The notes: generated from the sequence alone by a model not told the origin. 64,000 bases of DNA from Misgurnus anguillicaudatus (GCF_027580225.2 NC_073361.2:30801001-30865000), one strand, 5' to 3'. Numbered from the stretch's first letter, positions 32,530 through 44,254 are shown. Numbers and translations: made by a program.

Positions 32530-33724
32530 CTGACATACACAGATACACAGAAAAAAACATCAAGAGATAAAGTGACAAAATAAAACCAAAAAAAATTCAG
32601 ATATCAAACATTGTTTCAAAGTTTTGACTATAAAACCTATCCGATTTCGTTATCATAAAATTAGAACCCTAAAATGATTGATCTTATGTGTGTTTTATGC
32701 ATGGCTCGTCATTACAATTTTCAGTTTTAAAAGGAGGCTATTTGTTCAAAAAAAAAAAAATCACTCCCCAAACATAATATAACTTAATATAAAATATATT
32801 ATTATATAATATTATATATTATTATTATTATATATTATTATATTATTATTATTATTATTATTATAAAATATAACTATAATATAAAAACAAATTATAAAGA
32901 TTAAGAAAATACAATCTTTTAATGTTATTGCCCCATTAATGTTCTGTATTTAAAATAATATAAGTTATTAAGTATTTTTGCATAAATATTTGATATAAAA
33001 CATTTATGCAAAAATAATTCATAACTTATATTATGCACGCCACAAACAACACACAAAGGTAAAACACAGCACACAAAACTTTTTGTGTAGTTTTGCTTTG
33101 CCGTTTGTTGCGTGTGTGTATTTTTAAAGGCACAAAATTGGCAAAGCAACATCTACAATCCAAGTCTTTGTGCCTCTTGCCAATTTCTTGTTCTTCCAAT
33201 CAATGTTTTTAAATTTCTCGCTATATAATTGGAGACATCTGAGCTTAGTTATCCATCAAGTATTATGTTAATCTTTACTAAATACTTAATTCCTCCGAAT
33301 GGTTTATTATCCGAACTGAAGTGAGATCTTTAACGCTTGTTTTATATGAAGCAAGTCTACAGAGCAACACGACCAACATGAAAGGAACGCCACTGTCAGA
33401 TACCCAAATGAGCACAAATAGAGGAAAAGTAAAAAAATAAAAAATATACAAATAAACAAATGTATTTCAACTTTTACATCAATATCTTAAATTATTATTA
33501 CAATTTAAACAAATGTATCTCTATGTTTTAATACTTTACATACAGTATAGAGCACAATATGGCACATAGTCAACAAAATAAATGCATATTACTTAAAGCA
33601 CCCTGACTGAGAATTAAAAACAAACAATTTAATTAAGAAATAGAAGGAATAAGAGGAATGATACTTAATTTAATTGTATATTAAAAGCAATTGCAAGTAA
33701 ATGTTAAAATAATTTTGTACTTAC
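32530..33724 (-). other. J2-C2 intron
   Basis: About 1.2 kb with no coding frame. It includes an AT-rich simple stretch at about 32775-32885, made of ATT and AT units. About 33190-33350 matches the J1-C1 intron, and 33345-33430 also resembles the sequence near 63880-63920 upstream of C3. Confidence 0.6.
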
Positions 33725-33762
33725 TGCCAACTTCCAGTCTCGTGCCGGCACCGAAAGTCCAC
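33725..33762 (-). CDS. Immunoglobulin light chain joining segment J2
   Basis: Thirty-eight bases encode WTFGAGTRLEVG with the FGxG motif (FGAG), then the donor GTAAGTAC. It differs from J1 at the first residue and within FGxG-T. It lies only 821 bases from the V4 start codon in head-to-head orientation. Confidence 0.95.
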
Positions 33763-33801
33763 CACAGTGATAGAAACAAACCGAGCAGCTGTACAAAAAC
33801 C
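33763..33801 (-). other. J2 recombination signal (23-RSS)
   Basis: On the + strand: CACAGTG (33763-33769), 23-bp spacer and ACAAAAACC (33793-33801). The spacer is nearly identical to that of J1. Confidence 0.95.
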
Positions 33802-34444
33802 TCTGAACGCTTCACTAACTCTGACTCTATATTCTGTACATTATGTACATACATGCTTAACAATGCTTTTATTTACTTAATTATTTTATTTGTATTTTTT
33901 TTTTGACACTATACGAAAAAAACAGAATTTCTAAAAGTAAATGTTTGTTGTAATCGAACCTCAGCTGAATGTTTGATAGTCAATGATAAACTGTGAATGA
34001 AAGATTGAATCAAACATTTAAGACTCAAGGTTTGGAGTCTGTAGGTCATGTGACTGCATGTTTGTCTTGTAGATATCACATTAGATCACTGAATACTGTC
34101 TGTCTGCTCATATGTAATTCAAATCAGTGTTTAACAAGAGACACAAAACCTTACTAAAATGACCGTACTATATACATTGCAAGTATTTTTATTCAATCAG
34201 AACTCATTTCTGTGTCCTGTTTATGAAGATCTAAAAGATACAAAATGAATGCAGGTCATGCAGGAGTGGACAGATTTTTTTATTTTTATTCTTTTTTCAA
34301 AACAATCAAACACAGAAATATCACAATACAAATGTGTCTTATGAATGTAATGATCAGATTAATATAATGAACACTTCATTCATATCTTACACATCTCTGT
34401 AAGTCAGATTTCTGCTGTATTGAGCAAGATGATTTTCATAATCT
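33802..34444. other. J2-V4 interval
   Basis: Non-coding. It aligns with 5767-5826, 8113-8276 and 14958-15240. It is therefore the uninterrupted form of the J1-V1 interval, into which the piggyBac-like, Academ-like and CACTG elements inserted. Confidence 0.65.
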
Positions 34445-34452
34445 GTTTGCAT
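34445..34452 (+). promoter_or_regulatory. V4 octamer-like promoter element
   Basis: GTTTGCAT, 101 bases before the V4 start codon, followed by the shared TATA-like TTTATAG. Confidence 0.7.
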
Positions 34453-34545
34453 ATCAGATGAGATGTTTCAGATCTCTAAGAGTTTATAGTGCTGTGAGTT
34501 TAACACTTCATAACTCAACACAACACACAAAATTAAACATCAACA

Positions 34546-35015
34546 ATGACCTTCACCATCATCTTCATCTCGACACTTTTATTCTCATTACAAGGTAGAT
34601 TTTTTAATACATTTACTTTATTTATATAAATCATGACTGGAAATATTTTTAAAAACTGTTCATCTATATTTGATTCTTATGATTTATGTTTCAGGGTGTA
34701 AATCACAGATCACAGTAACTCAAAGTCCTTCAGTGAAAACTGCAGCACGAGGAGACTCTGTTACTCTGAACTGTAAACTCAGTTCTCCTCCATACTGTAG
34801 CACACCTTGTGTGTCCTGGTACTTACAGAATCCTGGAGAAGCTCCTAAACTCCTGATATATTATACAAGCAGCCGTCAGTCTGGAACTCCATCAAGATTC
34901 AGTGGCAGTGGATCAAAAACAGATTTTACTCTGAGCATCAGTGGAGTTCAGGCTGAAGATGCAGGAGATTATTACTGTCAGAGTTTTCACTGGCCTGACA
35001 GCACACGAGTGTTCA
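34546..35015 (+). CDS. Immunoglobulin light chain V segment V4
   Basis: Leader exon 34546-34594 ([16 protein letters not shown]), GT-AG intron, V exon 34695-35015. The domain has [21 protein letters not shown], the CDR1 cysteines (YCSTPC), [23 protein letters not shown] and DYYCQSFHW, with CDR3 ending TRVF. Asn replaces the usual Lys in QNPGEAP. Everything needed for use is present. Its 3' flank differs from the other V segments: after the nonamer there is no CA microsatellite. Confidence 0.93.
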
Positions 35016-35043
35016 CACAGTGATAAAGAGTCGTACAAAAACC
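35016..35043 (+). other. V4 recombination signal (12-RSS)
   Basis: CACAGTG (35016-35022), 12-bp spacer and ACAAAAACC (35035-35043). It is the nearest V signal to J2; joining would invert about 1.25 kb. Confidence 0.95.
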
Positions 35044-35830
35044 TCCATCAGTTAAAGAGGAACTAAAGACACACAAGGACTGGTTTTGCACACAAACAGA
35101 AACCCCATTCTCTTTTTAAAACTAAAGTTTGAATAAAACCCCAAGATAAGTCAAATATGAATATGATTTATAAAAACTGAAACAATACATCACAAAGGCC
35201 TATAGATGGTTTTATCTTATGGTTGTTGCCATTGTTAAGTGTCTGGCCCAATGTTAACTTCTGGTGTGTGTTTGTTAATGGTGTTAGTGGCAAATTAGAA
35301 ATCTGGCAAAAATATCTTGTTGAAAATAAACATTTAAGTGAATCTTGCAAAAACATAGGATTATTATATAAAAAACAACAAAAACAAAACTCCACCATAA
35401 ACCCAGTGTAACAGAACCAAAAGCAAATCGTACAAAATTGTACTGTATGAATGTGGACGTAGGAATTAATGAAGTTCTAGGTTCAGGAAAAGCTAAACAT
35501 TTAGGCCTGTCAATCATCATTGCGATCATATAGACAGTTTCATCGGACGCACACGTGTTGCTGGAGTTATGCGACTGACCCAAAGTGCACCTCTGGTCTG
35601 AGTTTGTTTCTCGCTGCTGTGAAGAGAGTTTTGACAGGCGATCGGTAGCTAACACTGTATACATTCATTTTACACAGTAATGTAAGCTCAGTGTAGTAGT
35701 TGATACGGGTTAGATCTAAACAAAGGTAATCAACTTGTCATTTATTTAACTTCTTACAAGAAAAAATCTCCTCTCGAAGGATGATCTATTGATTTATGAC
35801 AGATCAAGAATTAATACAAATATTTTAAGA
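35044..35830. other. V4 3' flank
   Basis: Non-coding. It shares blocks with 15260-16430 (GGCCTATA, TGTTGCCATTGTTAAGTGTC). It ends TTTTAAGACAAG at the outer gypsy insertion; the matching words near 16400 read TTTTAAGACAACAATCCAC. Confidence 0.5.
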
Positions 35831-35834
35831 CAAG

Positions 35835-37577
35835 TGTCACACCCCGGGGGCGGACCCGAATATGCTACTGGGCCACACCCCTCTTAACTCTTCCACCTCG
35901 AGGAGTTTCCCAAGACCACCCCAATGACCAGACAGACGAGTATACTATAATTAAAACAAGCTTTATTAAATATTTAAAAAGGGAAAAGGGGGAAGGGAAA
36001 AAGGGAACTTTAAAACTAATATGGCTCTTCTTTGCCTCCAGGGCCACTTGGGGAAAAGACTGGGGGCCGGGGCTCTGGCCCAGCAACCCGTGGCGCGCTC
36101 CGCTTCTCCTGGAGGCAGAATCGAACACAGTCCGACCAGGGCAAACACTCCACTGATGCTCGCAGCACTGGGGGGTCCTCGGTCCCACACAGGGCCTCAC
36201 TGGTTCAGGTAGGTAGTTGCGACAAGCATAGAACAGATTATCCCACAGATTGCGTTACTCACAGTGCAGGGGGATCCTCGTTCCCACACGGAGCTCCACT
36301 GGTTCAGGTAGGTAGTTGCTACAAGCACAGAACAGATTATTTCACAGGCTGCGTTACTCACAGTGCCGGGGGATCCTCGTTCCCACACAGAGCTCCACTG
36401 ATTCAGGTAGGTAGTTGCTACAAGCACAGAACAGGTTATTTCACAGGCTGCGTTACTCGCAGTGCCGGGGGATCCTCGTTCCCACACGGAGCTTCACTGG
36501 TTCAGGTAGGTAGTTGAGTGCCGGGGGATCCTCGTTCCCACACAGAGCTCCACTGATTCGGGTAGGCAGTCGCTACAAGCACAGAACAGGTTATTCCACA
36601 GGTTGCGTTACTCACAGTGCCGGGGGATCCTCGTTCCCACACGGAGCTCCACTGGTTCAGGTAGGTTGTTGCTATAAGCACAGAACAGGTTATTTCACAG
36701 GCTGCGTTACTCACAGTGCCGGGGGATCCTCGTTCCCACACAGAGCTCCACTGGTTCAGGTAGGTAGTTGCTACAAGCACAGAACAGGTTATTTCACAGG
36801 CTGCGTTACTCACAGTGCCGGGGGATCCTCGTTCCCACACGGAGCTTCACTGGTTCAGGTAGGTAGTTGCTACAAGCACAGAACAGATTATTCCACAGGT
36901 TGCGTTACTCACAGTGCCGGGGGATCCTCGTTCCCACACAGAGCTCCACTGGTTCAGGTAGGTAGTTGCTACAAGCACAGAACAGGTTATTTCACAGGCT
37001 GCGTTACTCACAGTGCCGGGGGATCCTCGTTCCCACACGGAGCTTCACTGGTTCAGGTAGGTAGTAGACAAAGCTCTCGTGGTCACACCCCGGGCACAAG
37101 GCTTGATTTTCTCTCTCTCCCTATAGGATTCAGGCCGCAACAGATGTCACCATCTCGTGTCTCGTCGGAGGCTGGGCAGTTCGAACGCTACAAGCACAGC
37201 ATACGCACAGCAAGTCAAGCGTAAACACCATCAATCAGTGAAACTCACCCACAGCACTCTTATACCACGTCACGTGAATTTTAGATTGTCCTTGCCACCT
37301 GACCACGACGACCTCGAGAGATTGGTTGGGCAACAACTGGATCACAAAGGAGGGAGAGATGTATGGTATTCACAGGCCCGGCGTGTCGGTTATCACTTCC
37401 CTGGCTCACCTGCACTTCCTCTTTCCCACAGGGCCACTGGCTTACTGGCGGGCGGTGCTTCGTCCGTGCTTCTGGTCAACCGCGGCTCACCCAGGCTCTC
37501 CTCTCCAGTGGGGCCAGGGACCTCACGAAACACAAGAACACACACCAGGATAATTCTTCATACAAGACATTTGCAGA
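35835..37577 (-). repeat. Left LTR of the outer gypsy element, part 1
   Basis: It runs from TGTCACACCCC to the nested insertion after TTTGCAGA. It contains an array of about eight 99-bp repeats (36175-37065). It is the 3' LTR in the element's own orientation. The rest is at 45801-46236. Confidence 0.9.
36175..37065. repeat. 99-bp tandem repeats in the left outer LTR
   Basis: Units contain GGGGGATCCTCGTTCCCACA, then GGTTCAGGTAGGTAGTTGCT and GCGTTACTCACAGTGC. Starts of GCGTTACTC at 36252 and 36351 give a 99-bp period. One unit near 36510 is truncated. Since 99 is a multiple of three, long reading frames run through the array on both strands, but they are repeat artefacts. Confidence 0.92.
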
Positions 37578-39123
37578 TGTGGTGTGAGGGTGGTCCTCTC
37601 GCGTCATGACCGTGGTTTAGCCTATTGGCCATGCCCCTGGGCTATAAAAACAGGAGCGTATGCGTCACATGGGATGCGTCACTTGGGGGACTGCTACGTC
37701 GTTAACGCGACCCCGTCACTTCCGGAATTGGCTGTGTATTCTCGAGACGGTAAGGAATGGATGCACTGTCAGTCATTTTGTTTATGTGTGTTTGGTTACG
37801 AGAAGGACACCCTCTGTTTAATATGCTTTAGAGTCGCTGATTAGTTTGGCAAGTGCTTCCGCATTGATACTGCGTTCATCTTGGCGAGTGCTTCCGCATT
37901 GATACTGCGTTCATCACAACGGTCTATTCGAAGAGCGTCTGTACAAAGAGTGGAAAAGGTAGGATGAATGCTTTGTGGTTGATTAACTGGTAAATGCATA
38001 ACCAACTAATTCGCTCTTTTCCCAGCTGTGCTATTTTGATAGCTGCTGGCATATTGTGTCTACCTTCATTCTCAGCTGTGAGATCTGATGCGAGTGCAGG
38101 ATTAAGGTGCTCCGTAAGGGCAGCTTTTGAAAGCAACTATTGTCTGTTCGTCATAATTAACCCTGTGGTGATCGGTATGTATTTATGCATGCAACCATTT
38201 GGATGAGAGTGATTAAATTCCAACAGAGTTATAGTCTTGTTTTATTTATAGGTTTGGGGACTATCTGGGTCGGGGTGCTCTGTCCATTTACAGCTGCAGT
38301 GCTGTCCTGTTTCCAAAGTTTTATTTTCGTTTGACTTTCTTTTGGTTTATGCTGCTTTGTTTTTGATTTATATAGTTTGATTCTAAAGTTGATTATTTTG
38401 GTTTCTACTTGAATTATATTTGTGATTTGTCTTTATTTACTTTATATTTAATTATTTTTTTGATTTACATTCTGATTTATTATTTGTTTTACTAGTGACT
38501 CTGCTTCTCTTGATTTTTCATAAATTTATTTAGTTGTGTGTTTCTATGCAACCATTTATTTGTTGATTTATTGGTTGCAAAAGTTTGCTTTATTTAAATT
38601 TAATTGGGTCTTATAACCCAGCTCCTGAGGTGGCTTTATTTGATGCATTTTTCCTTTTTTTCGGCAGGGCTTGAGCACCAGGGGTACATGACTAGCTTTG
38701 GTGGCGGTAAATTCTTCACAGTGTGTGTGGTTATCACCGTGTGAGTGTGAGTGTGCGTGTGTACACAGTGAAATGCAGTGGAATGCAGTGATTCACGGAC
38801 CGGTGGTGCGATCTGATTATTAGCTGCCCCATCCTGGTAAGCTCTAGCCCCTGGCCTGACACTTGCTATAACCCCTAATCCATCGGGTCGAAATAAATGT
38901 TGTTTTTTTATCTTTATCCTGCTTTTAATCAAGATTTGTTAATAAAGATTATTTTTGTATTGTTACCCATGTCTCTGGCTCTAATTGGTGATATGAATTT
39001 GCGTTCGCCCTTGTGTATGATTTAATTAAATTCTGTGGGCGAAATTCCCATAGTGGCGTAGTTGGCTATCTTGTTCGATCCTTACCTTTCCAAAATAAAA
39101 GTCTCCTTGTACTCCACGCCACA
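37578..39123 (+). repeat. 5' LTR of the inner gypsy element
   Basis: TG...CA ends; CTATAAAAACAGG near 37644 is a plausible promoter TATA box; AATAAA words near the end could serve poly(A) addition. About one percent differences from the 3' LTR by eye, apart from a cluster at about 37880-37935. Confidence 0.92.
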
Positions 39124-39143
39124 TTTTGGCGTATAGTCGGCAG
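39124..39143 (+). other. Primer-binding-site region of the inner gypsy element
   Basis: The sequence just after the 5' LTR reads TTTTGGCGTATAGTCGGCAG. A related sequence (TTTGGCGTAGTCGGCAGGG) follows the 5' LTR of the outer element, so both probably use the same primer tRNA. I could not identify which one. Confidence 0.5.
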
Positions 39144-39307
39144 GGTTTCGCCATAATTTTGTGTCAGAGACATTGGGTTTTTTTTGTGGTGTTTTGTGTT
39201 TTTCTTTGGAAACAGGGCAGCAGTGTATGGTGTCGGGATTGCTTCGGTTGGTGGCCTCTTCTCTCCTGTGGTAAGTGTTTAAGAAATAAATAGGGTAGAC
39301 TTCCAAA

Positions 39308-40381
39308 ATGGAAGATGAACTACAAGAATTGAGGGATTTGGTAGCTCAGTTGAGAGCCGACAATGCACGGTTGCAGCAGGGACAGGTGCCTGTTGAGGTG
39401 CCTGGCCCTGATGCTGCCTTGCCGGGTACCTCTGCTCTCCCGCCTGTTACACCTCAACCCTCGGGCGCTGTTGCGCCTGAGCGATTTGTTGTCGTACCAC
39501 GTGATCGACGCTGTCCAAAGTTTAATGGGAAATCTGGGTTGAACATTGATGAATGGGTTGAGGAGGCACAGGCGTGTATGAGAGTACGTTATATGTCGAG
39601 CACAGATCAAGCTTTCTTTCTATTTGACCATTTGGAGGGGGAGGCTCGAGAAGAGATCAGATACCGCCCTGATCTCGAACGCGGGGACCCCAATAAGATC
39701 ATTAAAGCGTTGCGTGACCTTTATGGCTGTTCACAGTCTTATGTCTCATTACAAGAGGCTTTCTTTTCCAGAAAGCAACAAGAGGGCGAGACTCTGTTGG
39801 AATTCTCTCTTGCGCTTATGGGTTTGCTGGAACGAGTTAAGAACCGTGCTCCGCATGTTATCCCTAATGCTGAAACCTTATTGCGAGACCAATTTGTTGA
39901 GCACGTCAATGATAGCGCACTAAGGCGTGAGTCGAAGCAGTTGGTTCGTCGCCAGCCTACTGCTACCTTATTGGAGGTGCGTGGTGACGCGATTAGATGG
40001 GAACAAGAGGGGATGCCTGGGGGGGCAAGAGGACGTAGTCAGTCGGCCCCATTAGCGTACGGCATTCAATATGGGGTGCGCGGTGGGATTCCGGCTGAAA
40101 TTTCTAAACCATCTGAGCTGGGCGAATTGAGGGAAATGTTGCAACAGCAACAACAACAGTTGAATCAGCTCACACAAACTCTTGCCCGTTTTCAAACTTC
40201 ACAAATGCGCAGTCGCTCTCCTCGCTCCGGTCCGGTTATATGTAGGCGGTGCCAACGACCGGGCCATTTTGCTCGTGAGTGCGATGGGGGACAGCGTTTC
40301 TCACGCCCTCCCCCGTCTGCTACCAGTTCCTCTACAGCCGAGAATGAACCGCTATGTGCCCGCCGACCGTCGGAAAACTAG
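39308..40381 (+). CDS. Gag of the inner gypsy element
   Basis: A 357-residue open frame from an ATG in fair context. It opens with a coiled-coil-like segment (MEDELQELRDLVAQLRADNA). A capsid-like region follows (about residues 60-240: PKFNGKSGLNIDEWVEE, LFDHLEGEAREEI, LRDLYG, LLRDQFVEHV). Then comes a Gln-rich stretch and a CCHC zinc knuckle, CRRCQRPGHFAREC, near residue 320. It would assemble the particle that packages the element RNA. The frame ends at TAG with G-GAA-AAC directly before it, a near-canonical -1 slippage site. The protease lies in the -1 frame. Confidence 0.88.
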   Translation: MEDELQELRDLVAQLRADNARLQQGQVPVEVPGPDAALPGTSALPPVTPQPSGAVAPERFVVVPRDRRCPKFNGKSGLNIDEWVEEAQACMRVRYMSSTDQAFFLFDHLEGEAREEIRYRPDLERGDPNKIIKALRDLYGCSQSYVSLQEAFFSRKQQEGETLLEFSLALMGLLERVKNRAPHVIPNAETLLRDQFVEHVNDSALRRESKQLVRRQPTATLLEVRGDAIRWEQEGMPGGARGRSQSAPLAYGIQYGVRGGIPAEISKPSELGELREMLQQQQQQLNQLTQTLARFQTSQMRSRSPRSGPVICRRCQRPGHFARECDGGQRFSRPPPSATSSSTAENEPLCARRPSEN

Positions 40382-40590
40382 CCCCCACCAGGTTGCGGAG
40401 TCACAGCCTGGGTGGGAAAGAAATTGACTCTTGTAAGATTGATGTACATCGTTCCGTGCCTAATTTGATATCCTCTTGTCCACATGTGATTGCCCTTATG
40501 GGGGGTGTTTCGGTGCCCTGTTTAGTGGACACTGGTTCAATGGTGGACGTAGGGTGTGTCGCATCCCAGGTGGCACAATGAAGCTGGTGG
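40382..40590 (+). pseudogene. Truncated aspartic protease of the inner gypsy element
   Basis: In the -1 frame relative to gag, residues lead to the active-site motif LVDTGSM (about 40523-40543). The frame then stops at 40581, and the expected body of the protease is missing. The next recognisable pol sequence is in a third frame from about 40570. This indicates an internal deletion with frame change, so a working protease cannot be made. Confidence 0.75.
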
Positions 40591-42095
40591 CTGCAACTTG
40601 TTCAGCTCAGTATGGTGAACGTACAGTTTTGTTTGAACCCCCAGAGTCAGGCCTCCCAGCTGGGCTTTTAGCATCACCTGCTTTGGTGAGAGTAAATCGA
40701 GGGACCGTTTATGTGCCTATAGTAAATGTGGGCACTGTGGAGGTAACGCTCCGCCCTGCCACCGTGGTGGGTAATGTAAAAGAGGTCTATATGGTGAGTT
40801 TACCAGCAGGGGTTAGTGAAGAGAAACCAGTAGTTGCCACAGTTCAGTCTCATAGTGTGGGGGGAAGTCTTTCCTTGTCCCAACAGATTGCGTCTCTTGA
40901 CTTATCGGTTTTGTCCTGTTCAGAGCAGGCCCAGGTTAGGGCCTTGCTGCAGAAATATCAAATAGTGTTTTCGGGTCATGACAGTGATCTAGGTTGCACT
41001 CGTCTTATTTCTCATGACATACCTTTATTGGATGATGTCCCTGTGCGTCAACGATATCGACGGATTCCTCCTTCTGAATATGAGATGGTAAAATCTCATA
41101 TTAATCAGTTGCTGGAGGCTGGAATAGTACGTGAGAGTTGTAGCCCTTATGCATCTCCGATAGTGTTGGTTAAGAAAAAGGACGGTAGTCTGCGCATGTG
41201 CGTAGACTACCGTCACCTGAATACCAAGACTAGGAGAGATGCTTTTCCCTTGCCTCGTATTGAGGAGTCTTTGGACTCCCTAGCAGGGGCCCGCTGGTTC
41301 TCCACATTGGATTTGGCCAGCGGGTACTTGCAGGTTCCTGTTTCTGAGCAGGACAAGTCGAAGACTGCATTCTGCACCCCGTTTGGATTGTTCGAATGGA
41401 ACCGCATGCCCTTTGGCCTTTGTAATGCTCCAAGTACATTCCAGAGGCTAATGGAGCGAATATTTGGTGACCAGCGGTGTCAGTCCCTACTTTTATATCT
41501 GGATGACGTGGTGGTGTTTTCTTCTTCAGTGGGTCAGCATTTGGACAGATTGGAGATGGTCTTGAGCCGTCTAGAGCAGGAAGGACTTAAGGCAAAGCTA
41601 GAGAAGTGTGCTTTCTTTAAGCCGGAAGTGAGGTATTTGGGACACATTATATCTGCACAAGGGGTGGCGACCGACCCTGGTAAAATCACTGCTGTCGCAC
41701 AATGGCGTTGCCCCGAGACTGTGTCTGAGTTAAGAACATTTCTTGGTTTTGCAAGTTACTATAGGCGCTTTGTTGAGGGGTTTGCCAAGTTGGCAGCACC
41801 CCTACATAGGTTGGTGGCCGAGGTGACGGGAGGTAAGTCAGGTAAATCAGGCAAACAAAGAGGGCAGCAGTTGACCCATGCATGGACAGAGCAGTGTCGG
41901 ATAGCCTTTGAGGCCCTAAAAGAGAAATTAACATCCGCCCCAGTACTGGCATATGCAGATTTTTCCAAAACCTTCATTCTGGAGGTGGATGCTAGCCATG
42001 GGGGGCTGGGGGCAGTTCTCTCCCAAGAATGTGAAGGCAAGATTCGACCTGTAGCGTATGCCAGTCGTAGCCTTAGGCCCACTGAGCGCAAATGA
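40570..42095 (+). pseudogene. Reverse transcriptase/RNase H of the inner gypsy element
   Basis: An open frame with the RT domain: IPPSEYEMVKSHINQLLEAG, the fingers motif SPYASPIVLVKKKDG, DLASGYLQVPV with a catalytic Asp, and LLLYLDDVVVFSS with the YLDD active site (Asp codons at 41502-41507). The start of RNase H follows (ILEVDASHGGLGAVLSQ). The frame ends at TGA (42093-42095) right after RPTERK, one base out of frame with the continuing RNase H in the next frame. A single-base deletion at about 42090 is the simplest explanation. Confidence 0.88.
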
Positions 42096-44203
42096 ATAAT
42101 TATAGTTCAATGAAACTAGAGTTTCTTGCGCTCAAGTGGGCCATGGTGGAAAAATTTAGGGAGTATCTTTTGGGCCACAAGTGTATTGTGTACACCGATA
42201 ATAACCCTCTAAGTCATCTAGCTACGGCAAAGCTTGGTGCTACAGAGCAGCGTTGGGCCGCAGAGTTGGCAGCGTTTGATTTCGAGGTAAGGTATAGGTC
42301 AGGAAGGAGTAACGGTAATGCAGATGCCCTGTCCCGCCAGAACTCCGTTTCACACTCCAAGGAGTTTGCTGTGGGTGTTGTGCTCCCTGAGTCGTTGCAG
42401 CAGGCCATTGGTACAGGAGGTGTGCTTCAGGTAGATGTGAGGATGGTGAGTGTGTTGCCAGGCTATTCTGCCTTTGACCTGCGTTCCATGCAGGAGGCTG
42501 ACCCTGCCATCGGACAGATGATAAAGTTTTGGGAACTGGGTCAGCGCCCAGGGTCTGAGGAGCGGCGTCAGTTGAGTAAACCAGTTTTGACCCTGCTCCA
42601 GCAATGGAACAGGTTAGAAACAAGGGAAGGAGTTTTGTATAGGAGAATATTTCGCCCAGACGGAGGTGAGGAGTGCTCTCAGTTAGTGCTGCCTGATGTT
42701 TTGAGGGAAGAGGTTTGGGTGCAGTTGCATCAACAACATGGGCATCAAGGGGTCGAGCGCACAAGTGAGTTGATTCGGCAACGATGCTATTGGCCAAATA
42801 TGCTGGCTGATATCACTCGCTGGTGCCAGGAATGCGAGCGCTGCCAGCTCGCCAAAGATAATCGGCCAGTAGCACGTGCTTTTATGGGCCATCTGTTGGC
42901 TTCAAGGCCGAATGAAGTCCTTGCCATTGACTTTACGGTCCTTGAGCCTTCATTTTCAGGGCAGGAGAACATATTAGTGATGACTGATGTGTTTAGTAAA
43001 TTTTCCATGGCAGTGCCCACACGTGATCAAAGGGCTGAGACTGTGGCGCAAGTTTTAGTCGAGGAGTGGTTTTATAAGTTTGGGGTCCCTGGCCGTATTC
43101 ACTCAGACCAGGGCCGGAACTTTGAATCTGCCCTAATCCGTCAGCTTTGTGACCTTTACCAGGTAAGGAAGTCTCGTACCACCCCCTACCATCCGGCCGG
43201 CAATGGGCAATGCGAGCGATTTAATCGCACCCTGCATAACCTGCTGCGAACATTGCCAAGCTCTAGAAAGAGGGACTGGGTGTCGTGTTTGTCACAGGTG
43301 ATATTCTGTTATAACACCACTCCCCATCAAGTGACTGGAGAGTCCCCATATTACTTAATGTTTGGTCAGGAGCCCCAGTTGCCAATAGACTTCCTGCTTG
43401 GGAGGGTGCCTGAACCGACCACAGGAAGTATACACAGCTGGGTGGTGGAACATCGCAGACGCTTGCAGGTTGCCTTTGAGGGGGCTCGTGAACGGCTGAA
43501 AAACGCTGCAGACCGTCGGAAGAGACAGCACGATCAAAATGTTCGAGATTTACCCTTGGCTGAAGGTCAGCAAGTTTATTTAAGAGATCATGTAGTGCGG
43601 GGTCGCCATAAGATTCAGGACTTGTGGAGTTCGGTAATATATCAGGTGGTTAGTCCTCCTGAACAGGGAGGAGCAGTGTATACAATTGCGCCGGTTACAG
43701 ATTTGGGCAAGGTACGAAGGGTGCATCGTTCTCTTCTGAAGGCTTGTGTCCAGAAGGAGGTTTTGCCTGTCGATCAGTCCATTGGTGCGGTAGAGAGTCA
43801 GGGGGACACCCAGGAGTATGATGAAGCAGATGATGTTGATGTAATGGTATTAGTACCAGGGATTCCTCAGACTATCCAGGAAGGGGCCTCCCAGAATGTT
43901 GGGGATCCAGCACAGATTGAGGTCCCAGTGGGACTGCTGTCAGTGGGCTCCCCCACAGTGGGGGTGGTCTTGGTAGAACCAGAAGGGCAGGATGTAGAAC
44001 TTGGAGTAAGGGAAAGTGAAGCACCCTCTAGTTTTCAAAATGAAGGGGTGGTTGCCCCTCGGCGCTCAGTCCGAACTGGTGCAGGTCGACATACAAACTT
44101 ACATCGTCTTCCCCAGCCGATACGAGGGGTAAGGAATGGAGCTACTAGTAGCGCAGAGATTGTGTCTAACACCATTGTGGCTTTGTTCAGGCCTTGGAGT
44201 TAA
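42092..44203 (+). pseudogene. RNase H end and integrase of the inner gypsy element
   Basis: The sequence resumes at MNNYSSMKLEFLALKWAM, the second half of RNase H (VYTDNNPLSHL). Integrase follows: a zinc-binding HHCC region (HQQHGHQGVERTSE, then CQECERC) and a DD35E core at Asp280 (AIDFT), Asp339 (HSDQG) and Glu375 (GQCERFN) of this frame. A basic C-terminal part ends in an acidic tail. The stop is at 44201-44203. The first Met is internal to pol and only looks like a start because of the frameshift upstream. Confidence 0.88.
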
Positions 44204-44237
44204 TGTTCTCCTTACTTTATCGTCGGGGCGCCAATAC

Positions 44238-44252
44238 AAAATGGAGGGGTAG
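44238..44252 (+). other. Polypurine tract of the inner gypsy element
   Basis: AAAATGGAGGGGTAG immediately precedes the 3' LTR at 44255 and would prime plus-strand DNA synthesis. Confidence 0.7.
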
Positions 44253-44254
44253 AT

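Noticed and set aside
36175..37065. Regular repeats resembling a CRISPR array
   Set aside because: The units are 99 bp, contiguous and without unique spacers, and lie in an LTR of a vertebrate genome.
36032..37224. Long frames such as 36514-37224 with repeated GGSSFPHRAPL
   Set aside because: They read through the 99-bp LTR tandem repeats, exist on both strands, and have no start or homology that suggests a protein.
37994..38206. A 70-residue hydrophobic frame (also at 44670-44882)
   Set aside because: It lies within the inner gypsy LTR in both copies, with no known counterpart. A matching frame on the opposite strand also exists by chance.
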